From NCBI RefSeq assembly GCF_013778455.1, contig NZ_JACEHE010000011.1, forward strand, positions 186,001 through 250,000: a stretch of 64,000 bases of DNA, written 5' to 3'. This document shows, piece after piece, positions 15,868-24,259 of this stretch. This DNA comes from Streptomyces himalayensis subsp. himalayensis. GTDB taxonomy: Bacteria; Actinomycetota; Actinomycetes; Streptomycetales; Streptomycetaceae. Positions within the stretch are counted from its first letter, which is position 1, and every line of letters starts with the position of its first letter. The notes under the pieces were generated by a model. That model searched no databases, was not told the origin of the DNA, and saw only the letters and a program-made list of their open reading frames with translations. Position numbers and translations under genes: made by a program.

Positions 15868-16590
15868 GTGCAAGAGATCGTGGTGCAATACCGGACCATG
15901 CATCAGCGCGTGGTCGACGAGCTCGGCCTGCGCATCGTCGGCGGTACGTGGGAGCCGGGGCAGCCGCTGCCGGTCGAGGACGTGCTCGCCGGCGAAATCG
16001 GCGTCAGCCGAGGCGCGTTGCGGGAGGCGGTCAAGGCGCTCGTGGCCAAGGGGATGCTGGAGGTACGTCCGCGTACGGGCACGCGCGTGCTGCCGCCCGA
16101 GCACTGGAACCACCTGGACCGCGATGTGCTGCGCTGGCAACAGGCCGGAGACTCCGCGGCCTTGCTGCGCGACACCGGTGAACTGCGCCGGATCGTCGAG
16201 CCGGAGGCCGCCCGGCTCGCGGCCGGCCGGGCCACCCCCGGTGACGTACGAACCCTGTACGACGCCTTGGCCGCCATGGAAGCCGCTGCGGCGCGGCCGG
16301 GGCGCAGCGGCTACGTCGAGGCCGACACCGCCTTCCACCGCGCCCTGCTCGACGCGAGCGGCAACCGTCTCCTCGGCTCGCTGGGTCGTGCGATCGACAT
16401 CGCGCTGGAACACAGCTTCGTGGTGAGCACGCAGACCCCGGGGGCGGTCGAGGCCTCACTGCCGGCCCACCGCGCCGTCGTGGAAGCCGTCGAAAGAGGC
16501 GATCCCGCTGCGGCGTCGGCGGCCGTGCTGGGCATCATCGACGCCGCCGAGCGGGAGATCGCGGAGTCGCCCGGGCTGACGCAGGGCTGA
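15868..16590 (+). CDS. GntR/FadR-family transcriptional regulator
   Basis: The 240-residue regulator has an N-terminal winged helix (about 10-75; GQPLPVEDVLAGEIGVSRGALREAVKAL in part) and an all-helical FCD ligand domain with metal-ligand-type D/H residues (EADTAFHRALLDASGN). FadR-type GntR proteins with an FCD domain typically sense sugar acids or related carboxylates. That fits its position divergent to the FAH/dehydratase/transporter operon. The GTG at 15868 follows an AGGGGG site. It probably represses the operon and itself through the palindrome at 15831. Confidence 0.9.
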   Translation: MQEIVVQYRTMHQRVVDELGLRIVGGTWEPGQPLPVEDVLAGEIGVSRGALREAVKALVAKGMLEVRPRTGTRVLPPEHWNHLDRDVLRWQQAGDSAALLRDTGELRRIVEPEAARLAAGRATPGDVRTLYDALAAMEAAAARPGRSGYVEADTAFHRALLDASGNRLLGSLGRAIDIALEHSFVVSTQTPGAVEASLPAHRAVVEAVERGDPAAASAAVLGIIDAAEREIAESPGLTQG

Positions 16591-16791
16591 GGACTCGGCC
16601 TGATCAGCGTGGCCTCCGCGGTGGCTGAGCGACCCCCAGTTGTACGGTTGGTATCGCTCGCATTTCCCGTTGAACAGTCTCGCCGACGCCATCGAGGCCC
16701 GGCACACGGGCGGAACCACGGGCACCGTCGCCGTCACCTTGTCAGTGGCGGGCGTCGAGTTGTAGGTGGCGGCGTCGAGCCGGCTCTCGCT
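16591..16791 (+). other. Short relic of an unknown coding sequence
   Basis: One + frame reads WLSDPQLYGWYRSHFPLNSLADAIEARHTGG and then VAVTLS before a stop at about 16765. It looks like the last 50 codons of a larger protein with nothing coding upstream of it. I cannot name the family. The rest of the 200-bp gap between the GntR gene and the RidA gene shows no gene. Confidence 0.3.
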
Positions 16792-17196
16792 CTAGCCGAC
16801 GTAGGCCACAGCACGGATCTCGACGCGCATCGCCGGAGTGGCGAGCCTCGGATAGATCAGCAGCGACGCGTAGGACCGCTCGTCGAGCAGCCGGGGTGCG
16901 TGTGCGGACAGCCAGGCGTCGCGAGCACCCATGTACTCCGCTCGCTCCGCGGGATCGGCCACGTACTGGTCGAGCTGGACGATGTCGTCCATGCTCGCGC
17001 CCGCGTCGGCGAGCAGCGCACGGACCCGGTCGAGGGTGACCCTGGTCTGCGCGGCGACTCCGTGCACCGGATTTCCCTGCTCGTCGGTCACACCGTCGAT
17101 TCCGCTGAGGAAGACGAAACCTCCTGCCGCGGCGCCCCGGCCCCACGGTTGTACAACGTCCCCATAGGCCAGCGCCCCGAGCCCTCGCTTCGTCAT
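16792..17196 (-). CDS. RidA/YjgF-family protein
   Basis: The 134-residue protein has the RidA fold markers: GGFVFLSGIDGV, a central VTLDRVRALLADAGASMDDIVQLDQYV (given in part) and the C-terminal R-x-E-I-R-A-V-A-Y-V strand with the Arg that hydrolyses reactive imines in active members. Such proteins recur in pyrimidine and other N-heterocycle degradation sets (RutC-like) as imine or aminoacrylate hydrolases. It follows the XRE-cupin regulator by 43 bp on the same strand, so they are probably co-transcribed from the promoter at about 17.95-18.0 kb. Confidence 0.88.
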   Translation of the reverse strand: MTKRGLGALAYGDVVQPWGRGAAAGGFVFLSGIDGVTDEQGNPVHGVAAQTRVTLDRVRALLADAGASMDDIVQLDQYVADPAERAEYMGARDAWLSAHAPRLLDERSYASLLIYPRLATPAMRVEIRAVAYVG

Positions 17197-17239
17197 GCAG
17201 CACCCCTTCTTACGTGGTCGGTCGGCCCGTTGAGGTACC

Positions 17240-17914
17240 TCACTCGCCTTCCCCGTGCGCCTTGGCCGGGGAACCCGTGACGTTCTGCACCATGAGGATG
17301 CGTACGCGGTCGGTCTCGCCCAGCGCACGCCACCGATGTGGGGTGCGGCCTGCATAGCAGAGACTGTCGCCGGGGCCCAGACGGTGCAGTTGCTGCCCCT
17401 GCGTGGTCCCCAGGTCGACCTCGAGCTCGCCCTCCACCACGTAGAGGAACTCGTCGCCCGCGTGGTCGTAGTACTCCTCGAAGCACTTTGAAGCCCAGGT
17501 GAACTCCACAGGGTGCACGGCGAAGCCGGAAGCGCCGAGCACGCGGGCGATACCGGACGAGCCGGCCGCCACCGGCATCCCTTCTCCGCTGCGGACGAGG
17601 TGGACCCCCTCCTCTGCCCTGCCGGTCGCGGGCGGCCCGGCGGACAGTGCCAGGAGCGCCTGCTGGCTCGTGCCCAGCGCTCTGGCGATGCGGTGCAGCG
17701 ACTGCATGCTGGGGCGGGCGAGGCCCCGCTCGAGTTGGCTGAGGAATGGGTGGGACAGCTCCGACCGTTCGGCGAGTTCCACCAGTGTCAGCCCGCCTTC
17801 CTTGCGCAGCCGGCGGATGGTCGCACCCAGCTCGGTGCGCATCGCCATGTCCAGATCGGCCTGGGACGTGGAACCGGTGGTGCGGTGCTTGCGACCTGCG
17901 GACTGTGCTGACAT
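17240..17914 (-). CDS. XRE-family regulator with C-terminal cupin domain
   Basis: The 224-residue regulator has a Cro/C1 helix-turn-helix (about 28-85; LVELAERSELSHPFLSQLERGLARPS in part) and a cupin sensor domain (about 120-215) with EYYDHAGDEFLYVVEGELEV (in part) and LGPGDSLCYAGRTPHRW. This architecture is typical of local regulators of amine and amino-acid catabolism. The ATG at 17914 has an AAGGA site; an upstream in-frame start adds 17 residues without support. It lies divergent to the flavin reductase, and two copies of one palindrome in this locus are its likely binding sites. Confidence 0.88.
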   Translation of the reverse strand: MSAQSAGRKHRTTGSTSQADLDMAMRTELGATIRRLRKEGGLTLVELAERSELSHPFLSQLERGLARPSMQSLHRIARALGTSQQALLALSAGPPATGRAEEGVHLVRSGEGMPVAAGSSGIARVLGASGFAVHPVEFTWASKCFEEYYDHAGDEFLYVVEGELEVDLGTTQGQQLHRLGPGDSLCYAGRTPHRWRALGETDRVRILMVQNVTGSPAKAHGEGE

Positions 17915-18001
17915 GGCGCATCCTTGCGGTCTCGGTGAGCGCTCGGGTCCCGTTTCTACCGGCAACGTGTTACTCCCAGGAAACAGCCGACCGCTACGGT
18001 C

Positions 18002-18022
18002 AATGTTGATGTGACCAACATT
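18002..18022 (+). promoter_or_regulatory. Palindromic operator, copy 1 (XRE-cupin regulon)
   Basis: AATGTTG-N7-CAACATT is a perfect inverted repeat between the divergent XRE-cupin and flavin reductase genes, 50 bp before the latter. The same palindrome with one changed base recurs at 19923, ahead of the ABC importer. Confidence 0.7.
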
Positions 18023-18071
18023 CTATCCATGGTCGCTCGCTGATCCTGCCTCCCGACCACGAGGAGTTCGC

Positions 18072-18584
18072 ATGCCCCCGGCCACCGCCGACCGCCCGTC
18101 GACCGCATCCACGGATGCCGGTTTCCTCGATGCCATGGCCGCCCTCGCCGGGGGTGTCTGCATCGTCACCGCCCTCGGCCCCGACGGCCGTCCGGCAGGT
18201 TTCACCAGTACCGCCGCCATGAGTCTGAGCCGTACCCCGCGATTGCTGGCGATAGGCGTGGACCGCGCCGGCCGTACGCTGCCGCTCATCCAGCGCAGCG
18301 GCCGGTTCGCGCTCAACATCCTGGGTGCCGGAGCAGAAGGCGTTGCCCGCCGGTTCGCCGGCCGCACCGCGGACCGCTTCGCCGGGCTGGAATGGACGCC
18401 GGACGAGAACGGCCTGCCCCTGCTGACCCGGTACAGCTCACACATCCTCGCCTGCCGCGTCGAGGAAGACGTACCGGCAGGCGACCATCGACTCCTGATC
18501 GCGGCCGTGGAGGAGATTACGCCCGGTCAGGACGGGTCCACAGCGCTGGTCCACCTCGGCCGTGACTACCACACGATTCAGTAG
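18072..18584 (+). CDS. Flavin reductase family protein
   Basis: The 170-residue FMN-binding split-barrel protein has AGGVCIVTALGPDGRPAGFTSTA (in part) and a C-terminal GRDYHTI block. These mark the HpaC/RutF-type NADH:flavin reductases that feed reduced flavin to a partner monooxygenase. No class-A monooxygenase partner is in the locus, which is odd; it could act with an enzyme elsewhere or with the FAD-linked oxidase at 22841. A GAGGAG site precedes the ATG. It is the first gene rightward from the regulated promoter. Confidence 0.87.
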   Translation: MPPATADRPSTASTDAGFLDAMAALAGGVCIVTALGPDGRPAGFTSTAAMSLSRTPRLLAIGVDRAGRTLPLIQRSGRFALNILGAGAEGVARRFAGRTADRFAGLEWTPDENGLPLLTRYSSHILACRVEEDVPAGDHRLLIAAVEEITPGQDGSTALVHLGRDYHTIQ

Positions 18585-18684
18585 GCCGCCGACCGCCCTC
18601 TGCGGGGCTTCGGCGATTTCGCGCATCCGCCCTCCCGACCCCCGGACCTGGCCCCAGGCCCTCGGCGAAAGGCACACCGACCAG

Positions 18685-19923
18685 ATGACGGCCATCACTC
18701 TCCGCGGCGCACTGCTGCCCGACCGCTCCCGTCGCGATCTACGCCTCGACAGCGGACGGGTGACGGCCGTCGCCCCTCCCGGCGAGCTGCCCGCCGGCAA
18801 GTCCGAACTGGACCTCTCCGGCTACCTCCTGCTGCCCGCTCCGGCCGAGCCGCACGCCCACCTGGACAAGGCCGGGACATGGGATCTGGCCGACGCGCCG
18901 CCCTGCGACCTGCCCTCGGCCGTCTCCGCCTGGCGCCGCTATGCCGAGTACGTCACCGAGGACGACGTACGTACTCGGGCCCGGCGCACACTCGACGACA
19001 TGCTGGCCAACGGCGTAACCGCCGTACGCACCCACGCCGATGTGCTGCCCGGCGCCGATCCGCTGCGCGGCCTGCGGGCCCTGGTCGGACTGCGTGAGGA
19101 GCTGCGGGGCCGGCTCGATCTGCAGGTCGCCGTGCTGCACACCGACGCGCCCGATGAAGTGCTGTGTCAGGCCGCTGAACTGGGGGTCGACCTCCTGGGC
19201 GGCTGCCCCCACCTGTCCGTGGACCCCGCTGCCGCCATCGACCGTGTGCTGCGGCTCGCCGAGCGGTACGGCGTGGGTGTGGACCTTCACGCGGACGAGA
19301 ACCTGTCCCCGAGTGCGACGGATCTGCGGCTCTTGGCGGATGCCGTGCGGCGACGCGGTTTCGCGGGGCCGGTGACGGCCGGCCACTGCGTCAGCCTGGG
19401 CGCGACCGATCCACAGGACGCCATGCGTGTCGCCAAGGAGACTGCGCAGGCCGGGATCGGTGTCGTCACGCTCCCGATCACCAACCTCTACCTCCAGGGG
19501 CGCGACCATCCCACGCGAACGCCCCGAGGGCTGACGGCCGTTCGCACTCTGCTCGATGCGGGAGTGACACTCGCCGCGGGCGGCGACAACATCCGCGATC
19601 CCTTCAACCCGGTCGGCCGCGCCGATCCCCTCGAGACCGCGGGCCTGCTGGTGACGGCAGGCCACCTCACCCTGGAAGAAGCGGTCCACGCGGTGACGAA
19701 CGGATCCAGGGCCGTGCTGGGGATGCCCGCGGCCGGTCCGCAGGAGGGCGCCGTCGCCGACCTGTTGGCCGTACGCGCGGGCTCGCTCTCGGAGGCGCTC
19801 GGCGCCGCCTGCCCGGATCGCATCGTGTTCAAGGCGGGCCGAATCATCAGTCGCACGACGGTGGTTCGCGAGTTCTTCGAAGTCGACGACGGACACGTCG
19901 GAGACATCGCCGCGAAACAATGA
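18685..19923 (+). CDS. Amidohydrolase, cytosine-deaminase-like
   Basis: The 412-residue TIM-barrel hydrolase has the metal motif H-x-H in EPHAHLDKAG (H57, H59). The HLDK form is characteristic of cytosine deaminase-type enzymes. Later motifs are VDLHADEN, TAGHCVSLG, and the D of AAGGDNIRDPF. Relatives deaminate cytosine, isocytosine, creatinine or triazine-type rings. With RidA, a flavin reductase and a creatininase nearby, an N-heterocycle substrate is likely but not identifiable. The ATG at 18685 is chosen because the family begins close to this point; the ribosome site is weak. Confidence 0.85.
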   Translation: MTAITLRGALLPDRSRRDLRLDSGRVTAVAPPGELPAGKSELDLSGYLLLPAPAEPHAHLDKAGTWDLADAPPCDLPSAVSAWRRYAEYVTEDDVRTRARRTLDDMLANGVTAVRTHADVLPGADPLRGLRALVGLREELRGRLDLQVAVLHTDAPDEVLCQAAELGVDLLGGCPHLSVDPAAAIDRVLRLAERYGVGVDLHADENLSPSATDLRLLADAVRRRGFAGPVTAGHCVSLGATDPQDAMRVAKETAQAGIGVVTLPITNLYLQGRDHPTRTPRGLTAVRTLLDAGVTLAAGGDNIRDPFNPVGRADPLETAGLLVTAGHLTLEEAVHAVTNGSRAVLGMPAAGPQEGAVADLLAVRAGSLSEALGAACPDRIVFKAGRIISRTTVVREFFEVDDGHVGDIAAKQ

Positions 19924-19943
19924 ATGTTCATGCTATCAACATT
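19923..19943 (+). promoter_or_regulatory. Palindromic operator, copy 2 (XRE-cupin regulon)
   Basis: AATGTTC-N7-CAACATT starts at the amidohydrolase stop codon, 57 bp before the end of the leader of the ABC ATPase gene at 20001. It matches the site at 18002 in arms and spacing, so the importer operon should share its regulator. Confidence 0.65.
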
Positions 19944-19946
19944 CGC

Positions 19947-19979
19947 CCAACGTAATCGTCCAACGTATTCCTCCAACGT
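19947..19979 (+). repeat. Three direct CCAACGT repeats, 13-bp period
   Basis: CCAACGT occurs at 19947-19953, 19960-19966 and 19973-19979, each 13 bp apart. It lies between the second palindrome and the ABC ATPase start. The regular spacing suggests a second regulator's site or a promoter-proximal duplication. Confidence 0.6.
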
Positions 19980-20000
19980 GCCGTCGGAAATGGGGATGAC

Positions 20001-20747
20001 ATGGTGGCCACACTAGGGACTGCGCTGCGCCTCGACGGCGTCGAAAAGCGCTTCCCCAACGGGACGATCGCCCTGGAGAAGGTGGAACTCGCCATCGCAC
20101 CAGGGGATTTCGTCTCCGTCGTCGGGCCCTCCGGCTGCGGCAAGTCCACCCTGCTGCGACTGGCCTCCGGGCTCGACCAGCCGACCGCCGGCACGGTGCA
20201 CACCTCCGGCGACCGGGTCGGCTACGTCTTCCAGGACGCCACCCTGCTGCCCTGGCGCAGCGTCCTGGCCAATGTCGAACTCCCGGCCGAGTTGGCCGGA
20301 GCCGACAAGGCGGAACGCCGGGAGCGTGCCAGGGATGCGATCCGTCTCGTCGGGCTCGAGGGGTTCGAGAAGCAGCTGCCGGGACAGCTGTCCGGTGGCA
20401 TGCGGATGCGGGTCTCGCTGGCGAGAGCGCTGATGATGCGACCGTCGCTGTTCCTCTTCGATGAACCGTTCGGCGCCCTGGACGAGATGACCCGTATGCG
20501 CATGCAGGAGGAGTTGCAGCGCATCTTCGCGGAGACGGGGTTCGCAGGTCTCTTCATCACCCACTCCGTGACGGAGGCGGTCTTCCTCTCGAGTCGCGTC
20601 CTGGTCATGTCGGCGCGCCCCGGGCGGATCGTCGCCGAGTTCGAAGTGCCGTTCCCGCATCCGAGGCCGGCGGAGCTGCGGTACGACCCGGCCTTCGCCC
20701 GCATCGCGGGCGAGGTGTCGGCCGCACTCCGAGGAGGAAGCCAGTGA
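20001..20747 (+). CDS. ABC importer ATPase (SsuB/TauB/ThiZ type)
   Basis: The 248-residue ATPase has Walker A GPSGCGKST (about 43-51), Q-loop VFQDATLLPW, signature LSGGMRMRVSLARAL, Walker B LFLFDEPFGALDE and the H-loop ITHS. The LPW after the Q-loop and ARPG near the end are typical of the nitrate/sulfonate/taurine/pyrimidine-precursor import group. Its stop overlaps the permease start by 4 bp, showing translational coupling. Operon: ATPase, permease, binding protein, FAD oxidase, creatininase. Confidence 0.93.
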   Translation: MVATLGTALRLDGVEKRFPNGTIALEKVELAIAPGDFVSVVGPSGCGKSTLLRLASGLDQPTAGTVHTSGDRVGYVFQDATLLPWRSVLANVELPAELAGADKAERRERARDAIRLVGLEGFEKQLPGQLSGGMRMRVSLARALMMRPSLFLFDEPFGALDEMTRMRMQEELQRIFAETGFAGLFITHSVTEAVFLSSRVLVMSARPGRIVAEFEVPFPHPRPAELRYDPAFARIAGEVSAALRGGSQ

Positions 20748-21640
20748 GCACGGACACCACTCCGGCAACGGATGCCGTCACGAAAACCGCCGCAGGTACG
20801 GATCCGGGTGCGCCCACCCCGAACCTCCGCCCCGACACGGCGCACTCCGGCCGGCAGTGGGCGGCGCGCCTCGCTCCCGTGGCCTCCCTGGCGGTGTTCA
20901 TCGGCATCTGGTATGCCGTCAGCTATCTCCTGCTCACGCCCGAACGCCGCTTCCTCGTCCCGCCGCCCCACCAGGTGCTGAGCGTGGCGTTCCTGGACTG
21001 GGCGCGGCTGGAGCCGATGCTCCTCGCGTTGTCGCTCACCGCGCAGGTGGCCCTCGCCGGTCTGGTGATCGCCGCGGTTCTGGGTATCACGGCGGCGGCG
21101 CTCATGAGCCGCGCCTCCTGGCTGGAACGGTCGTTGTACCCGTATGCCGTGGTGCTCCAGACGGTTCCGATCCTGGCGATCGTGCCGTTGATCGGCCTGT
21201 GGTTCGGTTTCGGATTCACCAGCCGCGTGGTGGTCTGCGTCCTGATCGCGCTCTTCCCGATGATCGCCAACACCCTGTTCGGGCTGCAGTCCGTGGACCG
21301 GGCCCTCCACGACCTGTTCACCCTGCAGAAGGCAAGCCGCTGGGACCGCCTGCGCAAGTTGGAGATGCCGGCCGCGCTGCCCTCCGTCTTCACCGGCCTG
21401 CGGACCTCGTCCGGGCTTTCCGTGATCGGTGCCATCGTCGGCGACATGTTCTTCAAGCAGGGCAGCCCGGGAATCGGAACGCTGCTCGACGTCTATCGCT
21501 CCCGGCTCCAGTCCGAGGAGCTGTTCGCCTCGATCATCCTCGCCTCGCTCTTCGGTATCGCTGTCTTCGCCGTGTTCACGCTGATCGGCCGTCTCGCCGT
21601 CGGCTCCTGGCACGCGTCCGCGTCCGCCGGCGAGCGCTGA
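20744..21640 (+). CDS. ABC importer permease (SsuC/TauC type)
   Basis: This 298-residue permease has a long polar N-terminus (about 1-40) and six predicted membrane helices (first near 45-65). The EAA-type loop, where the ATPase docks, lies around SRWDRLRKLEMPAALPSVFTGLR (in part). The GTG start overlaps the ATPase stop. The family imports sulfonates, nitrate, or pyrimidine/thiamine precursors. Confidence 0.92.
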   Translation: MSTDTTPATDAVTKTAAGTDPGAPTPNLRPDTAHSGRQWAARLAPVASLAVFIGIWYAVSYLLLTPERRFLVPPPHQVLSVAFLDWARLEPMLLALSLTAQVALAGLVIAAVLGITAAALMSRASWLERSLYPYAVVLQTVPILAIVPLIGLWFGFGFTSRVVVCVLIALFPMIANTLFGLQSVDRALHDLFTLQKASRWDRLRKLEMPAALPSVFTGLRTSSGLSVIGAIVGDMFFKQGSPGIGTLLDVYRSRLQSEELFASIILASLFGIAVFAVFTLIGRLAVGSWHASASAGER

Positions 21641-21674
21641 ACCGCCGACCCACCTCTCTTTCCTGGAGACTTCC

Positions 21675-22841
21675 TTGCCCCCTTCCCCCAAACGCCTTGC
21701 TCTGAGCGGCGTTTCCTCCGCATTCGTCCTGCTGTCGGCGACCGCCTGCGGTGCCGGAGCGGCCACCGGATCCACCGAAGACCTCAAGGCGGCCCCTGCC
21801 GCGCAGCGCCTCGACGGTGTGTGCCCCGACAAGGTGGTCGTCCAGATCGACTGGGAGCCGGAGGCCGAGCACGGGCCGCTCTACAACCTGGTCGGCCCCG
21901 GCTACACCGTCGACACCGACAAGAAGCGCGTCACCGGGCCGCTCGTCATCGGCGGCAAGGACACCGGCGTACAGATCGAGCTACGCGCGGGAGGCTCGGC
22001 GATCGGCTACCAGAGCGTCACCTCCCAGATGTACCTCGACAAGGACATCACCCTGGCAACCGTCACCACCGACGCGGCCATCGAGTCCGCAGCCAAGCGC
22101 CCGGTCACGGCGGTCGCCGCGCTGATGAAGAAGAGCCCGCAGATCCTGATGTGGGACCCGAAGACCCATCCCGACTGGCGCACCGTCGCCGACATCGGCA
22201 AGTCGGATGCCAAGGTCGTCTACCGCGACGGCAACGTCTTCGTGCCGATGCTGGTCGACAAGGGCCTGATCAAGAAGAGCCAGCTCGACGCGAGTTACGA
22301 CGGTTCGCCGTCCCGGTTCGTAGCGAACCCGGACATCGTGCAGCAGGGCTTCGCGACGGCCGAGCCGTACATCTACGAGCACGAGGTCTCCGCCTGGAAG
22401 AAGCCGGTGAAGTACCAGCTGCTCGCCGATGTCGGCTACAACGTCTACCCGCAGGCGCTGTCCGTGCGCAGCGGCGCGGTCGACGAGCTCGCCCCCTGCC
22501 TGAAGAAGCTCGTCCCCATCGTGCAGCAGTCCGCTGCCGACTTCGCGGCCGAGCCGGATGCCGCCATCGGTGTGATCGACGACTTGGTGACGCAGTACAA
22601 CACCAGTTGGGTCTACAGCAAGGGCACCGGGGAGTACGCGGCCCAGCAGATGGTGAAGCTCGGCATTCTCGCCAACGAGTCCGACGGCAGCATCGGCGGC
22701 TTCGACATGGACCGGGTCGAGAAGATCCGCGACACCGTCACGCCGCTGCTCACCAAGGACGGGGTCAAGGTTCCCGCGGACCTGACCGCCGACGACCTTG
22801 CCACCAACCGGTTCATCGACACATCGATTGGATTGAAGTAA
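21675..22841 (+). CDS. ABC importer substrate-binding lipoprotein (NMT1/SsuA-like)
   Basis: The 388-residue binding protein has a signal peptide with a lipobox (LLSATAC, Cys near residue 25) and a periplasmic-binding fold beginning KVVVQIDWEPEAEHG. That W-x-P-x-x-E-x-G pattern is seen in NMT1/THI5-like proteins that bind pyrimidine-type ligands. It appears to start at TTG (21675), preceded by TGGAG at the right distance; no ATG or GTG gives a full signal peptide. Its TAA overlaps the next ATG by one base. Confidence 0.87.
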   Translation: MPPSPKRLALSGVSSAFVLLSATACGAGAATGSTEDLKAAPAAQRLDGVCPDKVVVQIDWEPEAEHGPLYNLVGPGYTVDTDKKRVTGPLVIGGKDTGVQIELRAGGSAIGYQSVTSQMYLDKDITLATVTTDAAIESAAKRPVTAVAALMKKSPQILMWDPKTHPDWRTVADIGKSDAKVVYRDGNVFVPMLVDKGLIKKSQLDASYDGSPSRFVANPDIVQQGFATAEPYIYEHEVSAWKKPVKYQLLADVGYNVYPQALSVRSGAVDELAPCLKKLVPIVQQSAADFAAEPDAAIGVIDDLVTQYNTSWVYSKGTGEYAAQQMVKLGILANESDGSIGGFDMDRVEKIRDTVTPLLTKDGVKVPADLTADDLATNRFIDTSIGLK

Positions 22842-24238
22842 TGGCCGAGCCCCGCACTCCTGCCGCACTCTCCGAAGAGGAACTCCAACGGCTGACCGGC
22901 CTGGTCGCCGACGAGCAGCCTCTCGTCGCTGCCGCCGACGACTCGACCCCGGGGCTCGAGGAGTTCTGCGCGGCCGCCGCCGATCTGATCGGCGCCGAGG
23001 CCGTCGTACGCGATGACGCGTCCCTGGACAAGGCCTCGGTCGACTGGGCGCACATGTCGCCGATCCTGTCGGCCAAGCTGCCCGCCGGGCGCGCCGAAGT
23101 CGTACTGCGCCCCACCTCGCACGAGCAGATCCCCGGCATCCTCGCCCTGGCCCACCGCCACCGTGTGCCGGTCACCGCGCGAGGCAAGGGCACCGGCAAC
23201 TACGGGCAGGCGATCCCGCTGCGCGGGGGAGTGGTGCTCGACCTCACCGGCTGCGGTCGCATCCTGGACACCGGCGACGGCTGGATCCGCGCCGAGGCCG
23301 GGGCGAAGATGTCCGACCTCGAGGCGCACGCCCGGAGCCTTGGACAGGAGCTGTGGATGTTCCCGTCCACCTTCGGTACGACGGTCGGTGGCTTCCTGGC
23401 CGGAGGGAACGGAGGTACGGGATCGCTGCTGCACCGCACCAACTCCGAAGGCTTCGTACGGGAACTGACGGTGGTGCCGTGCACCGCAAACGCGGAGCCG
23501 TTCACGAAGAAGGGCCAGGACGCGCTGCCGTACATCCATGCGTACGGGACATCCGGCGTCATCGCCACCGCGACCGTCAGCCTGCAGCGGGCCCGTGACT
23601 GGACCGGGCTGTTCGCGGCGTTCGACGACTGGGCCGCCGCGACGGCCGCACTCGCGGAGCTGGTGCGTCTCGAACCCGCCCCGCGCCTGGTGTCGCTCGA
23701 CGAGGCCGGCCTGGTGGAGACGTTCCAGCCCGACCCGGCGCTCGACCCGGGGGCGCTCAGCGTCCGCGCCATCATCGAGGCCGAGGCCGAACAGGATGCC
23801 CGAGAGATCGTCACCCGCCACGGCGGTCGCGTCCTGGAGGTCAGGGCGGCCCCCGAGGGACCCGCGCTGATCAGCTCACTCTCCTTCAACCACCCCACGT
23901 ACCACCTGATGAAGGCCAAGGACGGCTACTTCCACCTCGAGATCTCCGGCGACGCGCTCCTCGGGGACCCGACCGCGGTGAAGAAGGTATTCCCGGACAC
24001 CCTGCTGCACCTCGAAGGCATGCGCTCCGGCACGGTCGGGATGCTCATGGCGCGCTACGAGGACGAACGGACCGTGTACGAAGGCATCGCCGCCCTGGCG
24101 GCCCTGGGCGTGGGGGTCCACGACCCGCACAACTGGTTCGTGGACCGCCGCATCGAGCTCGTCCGCCAGGCAGCACGCACAACCGACCCGCGGGGTCTGC
24201 TCAACCCCGGCAAGCTGCCCGCCGCACCCACCCCGTGA
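22841..24238 (+). CDS. FAD-linked oxidase (VAO/GlcD-type)
   Basis: This 465-residue flavoenzyme has a PCMH-type FAD domain (about 80-260): VVLRPTSHEQIPGILALAHRH in part, ARGKGTGNYGQAIPLRGGVVLDL in part, and FGTTVGGFLAGGNGG. Its C-terminus has the family's DPRGLLNPGK ending. Members oxidise lactate, glycolate, aldonolactones or alkaloid-like amines. Its place between the importer and the creatininase suggests it oxidises the imported compound or its product. Start and stop are tightly coupled to neighbours (one-base overlap upstream, 21 bp downstream). Confidence 0.88.
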   Translation: MAEPRTPAALSEEELQRLTGLVADEQPLVAAADDSTPGLEEFCAAAADLIGAEAVVRDDASLDKASVDWAHMSPILSAKLPAGRAEVVLRPTSHEQIPGILALAHRHRVPVTARGKGTGNYGQAIPLRGGVVLDLTGCGRILDTGDGWIRAEAGAKMSDLEAHARSLGQELWMFPSTFGTTVGGFLAGGNGGTGSLLHRTNSEGFVRELTVVPCTANAEPFTKKGQDALPYIHAYGTSGVIATATVSLQRARDWTGLFAAFDDWAAATAALAELVRLEPAPRLVSLDEAGLVETFQPDPALDPGALSVRAIIEAEAEQDAREIVTRHGGRVLEVRAAPEGPALISSLSFNHPTYHLMKAKDGYFHLEISGDALLGDPTAVKKVFPDTLLHLEGMRSGTVGMLMARYEDERTVYEGIAALAALGVGVHDPHNWFVDRRIELVRQAARTTDPRGLLNPGKLPAAPTP

Positions 24239-24259
24239 CATGCAAGGGAGCTGAGCACC

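Noticed and set aside
20222-21832. Long minus-strand open frame under the ABC ATPase and permease genes
   Set aside because: The + strand genes have complete family motifs and coupled starts; the antisense product is low-complexity Arg/Glu/Gln-rich.
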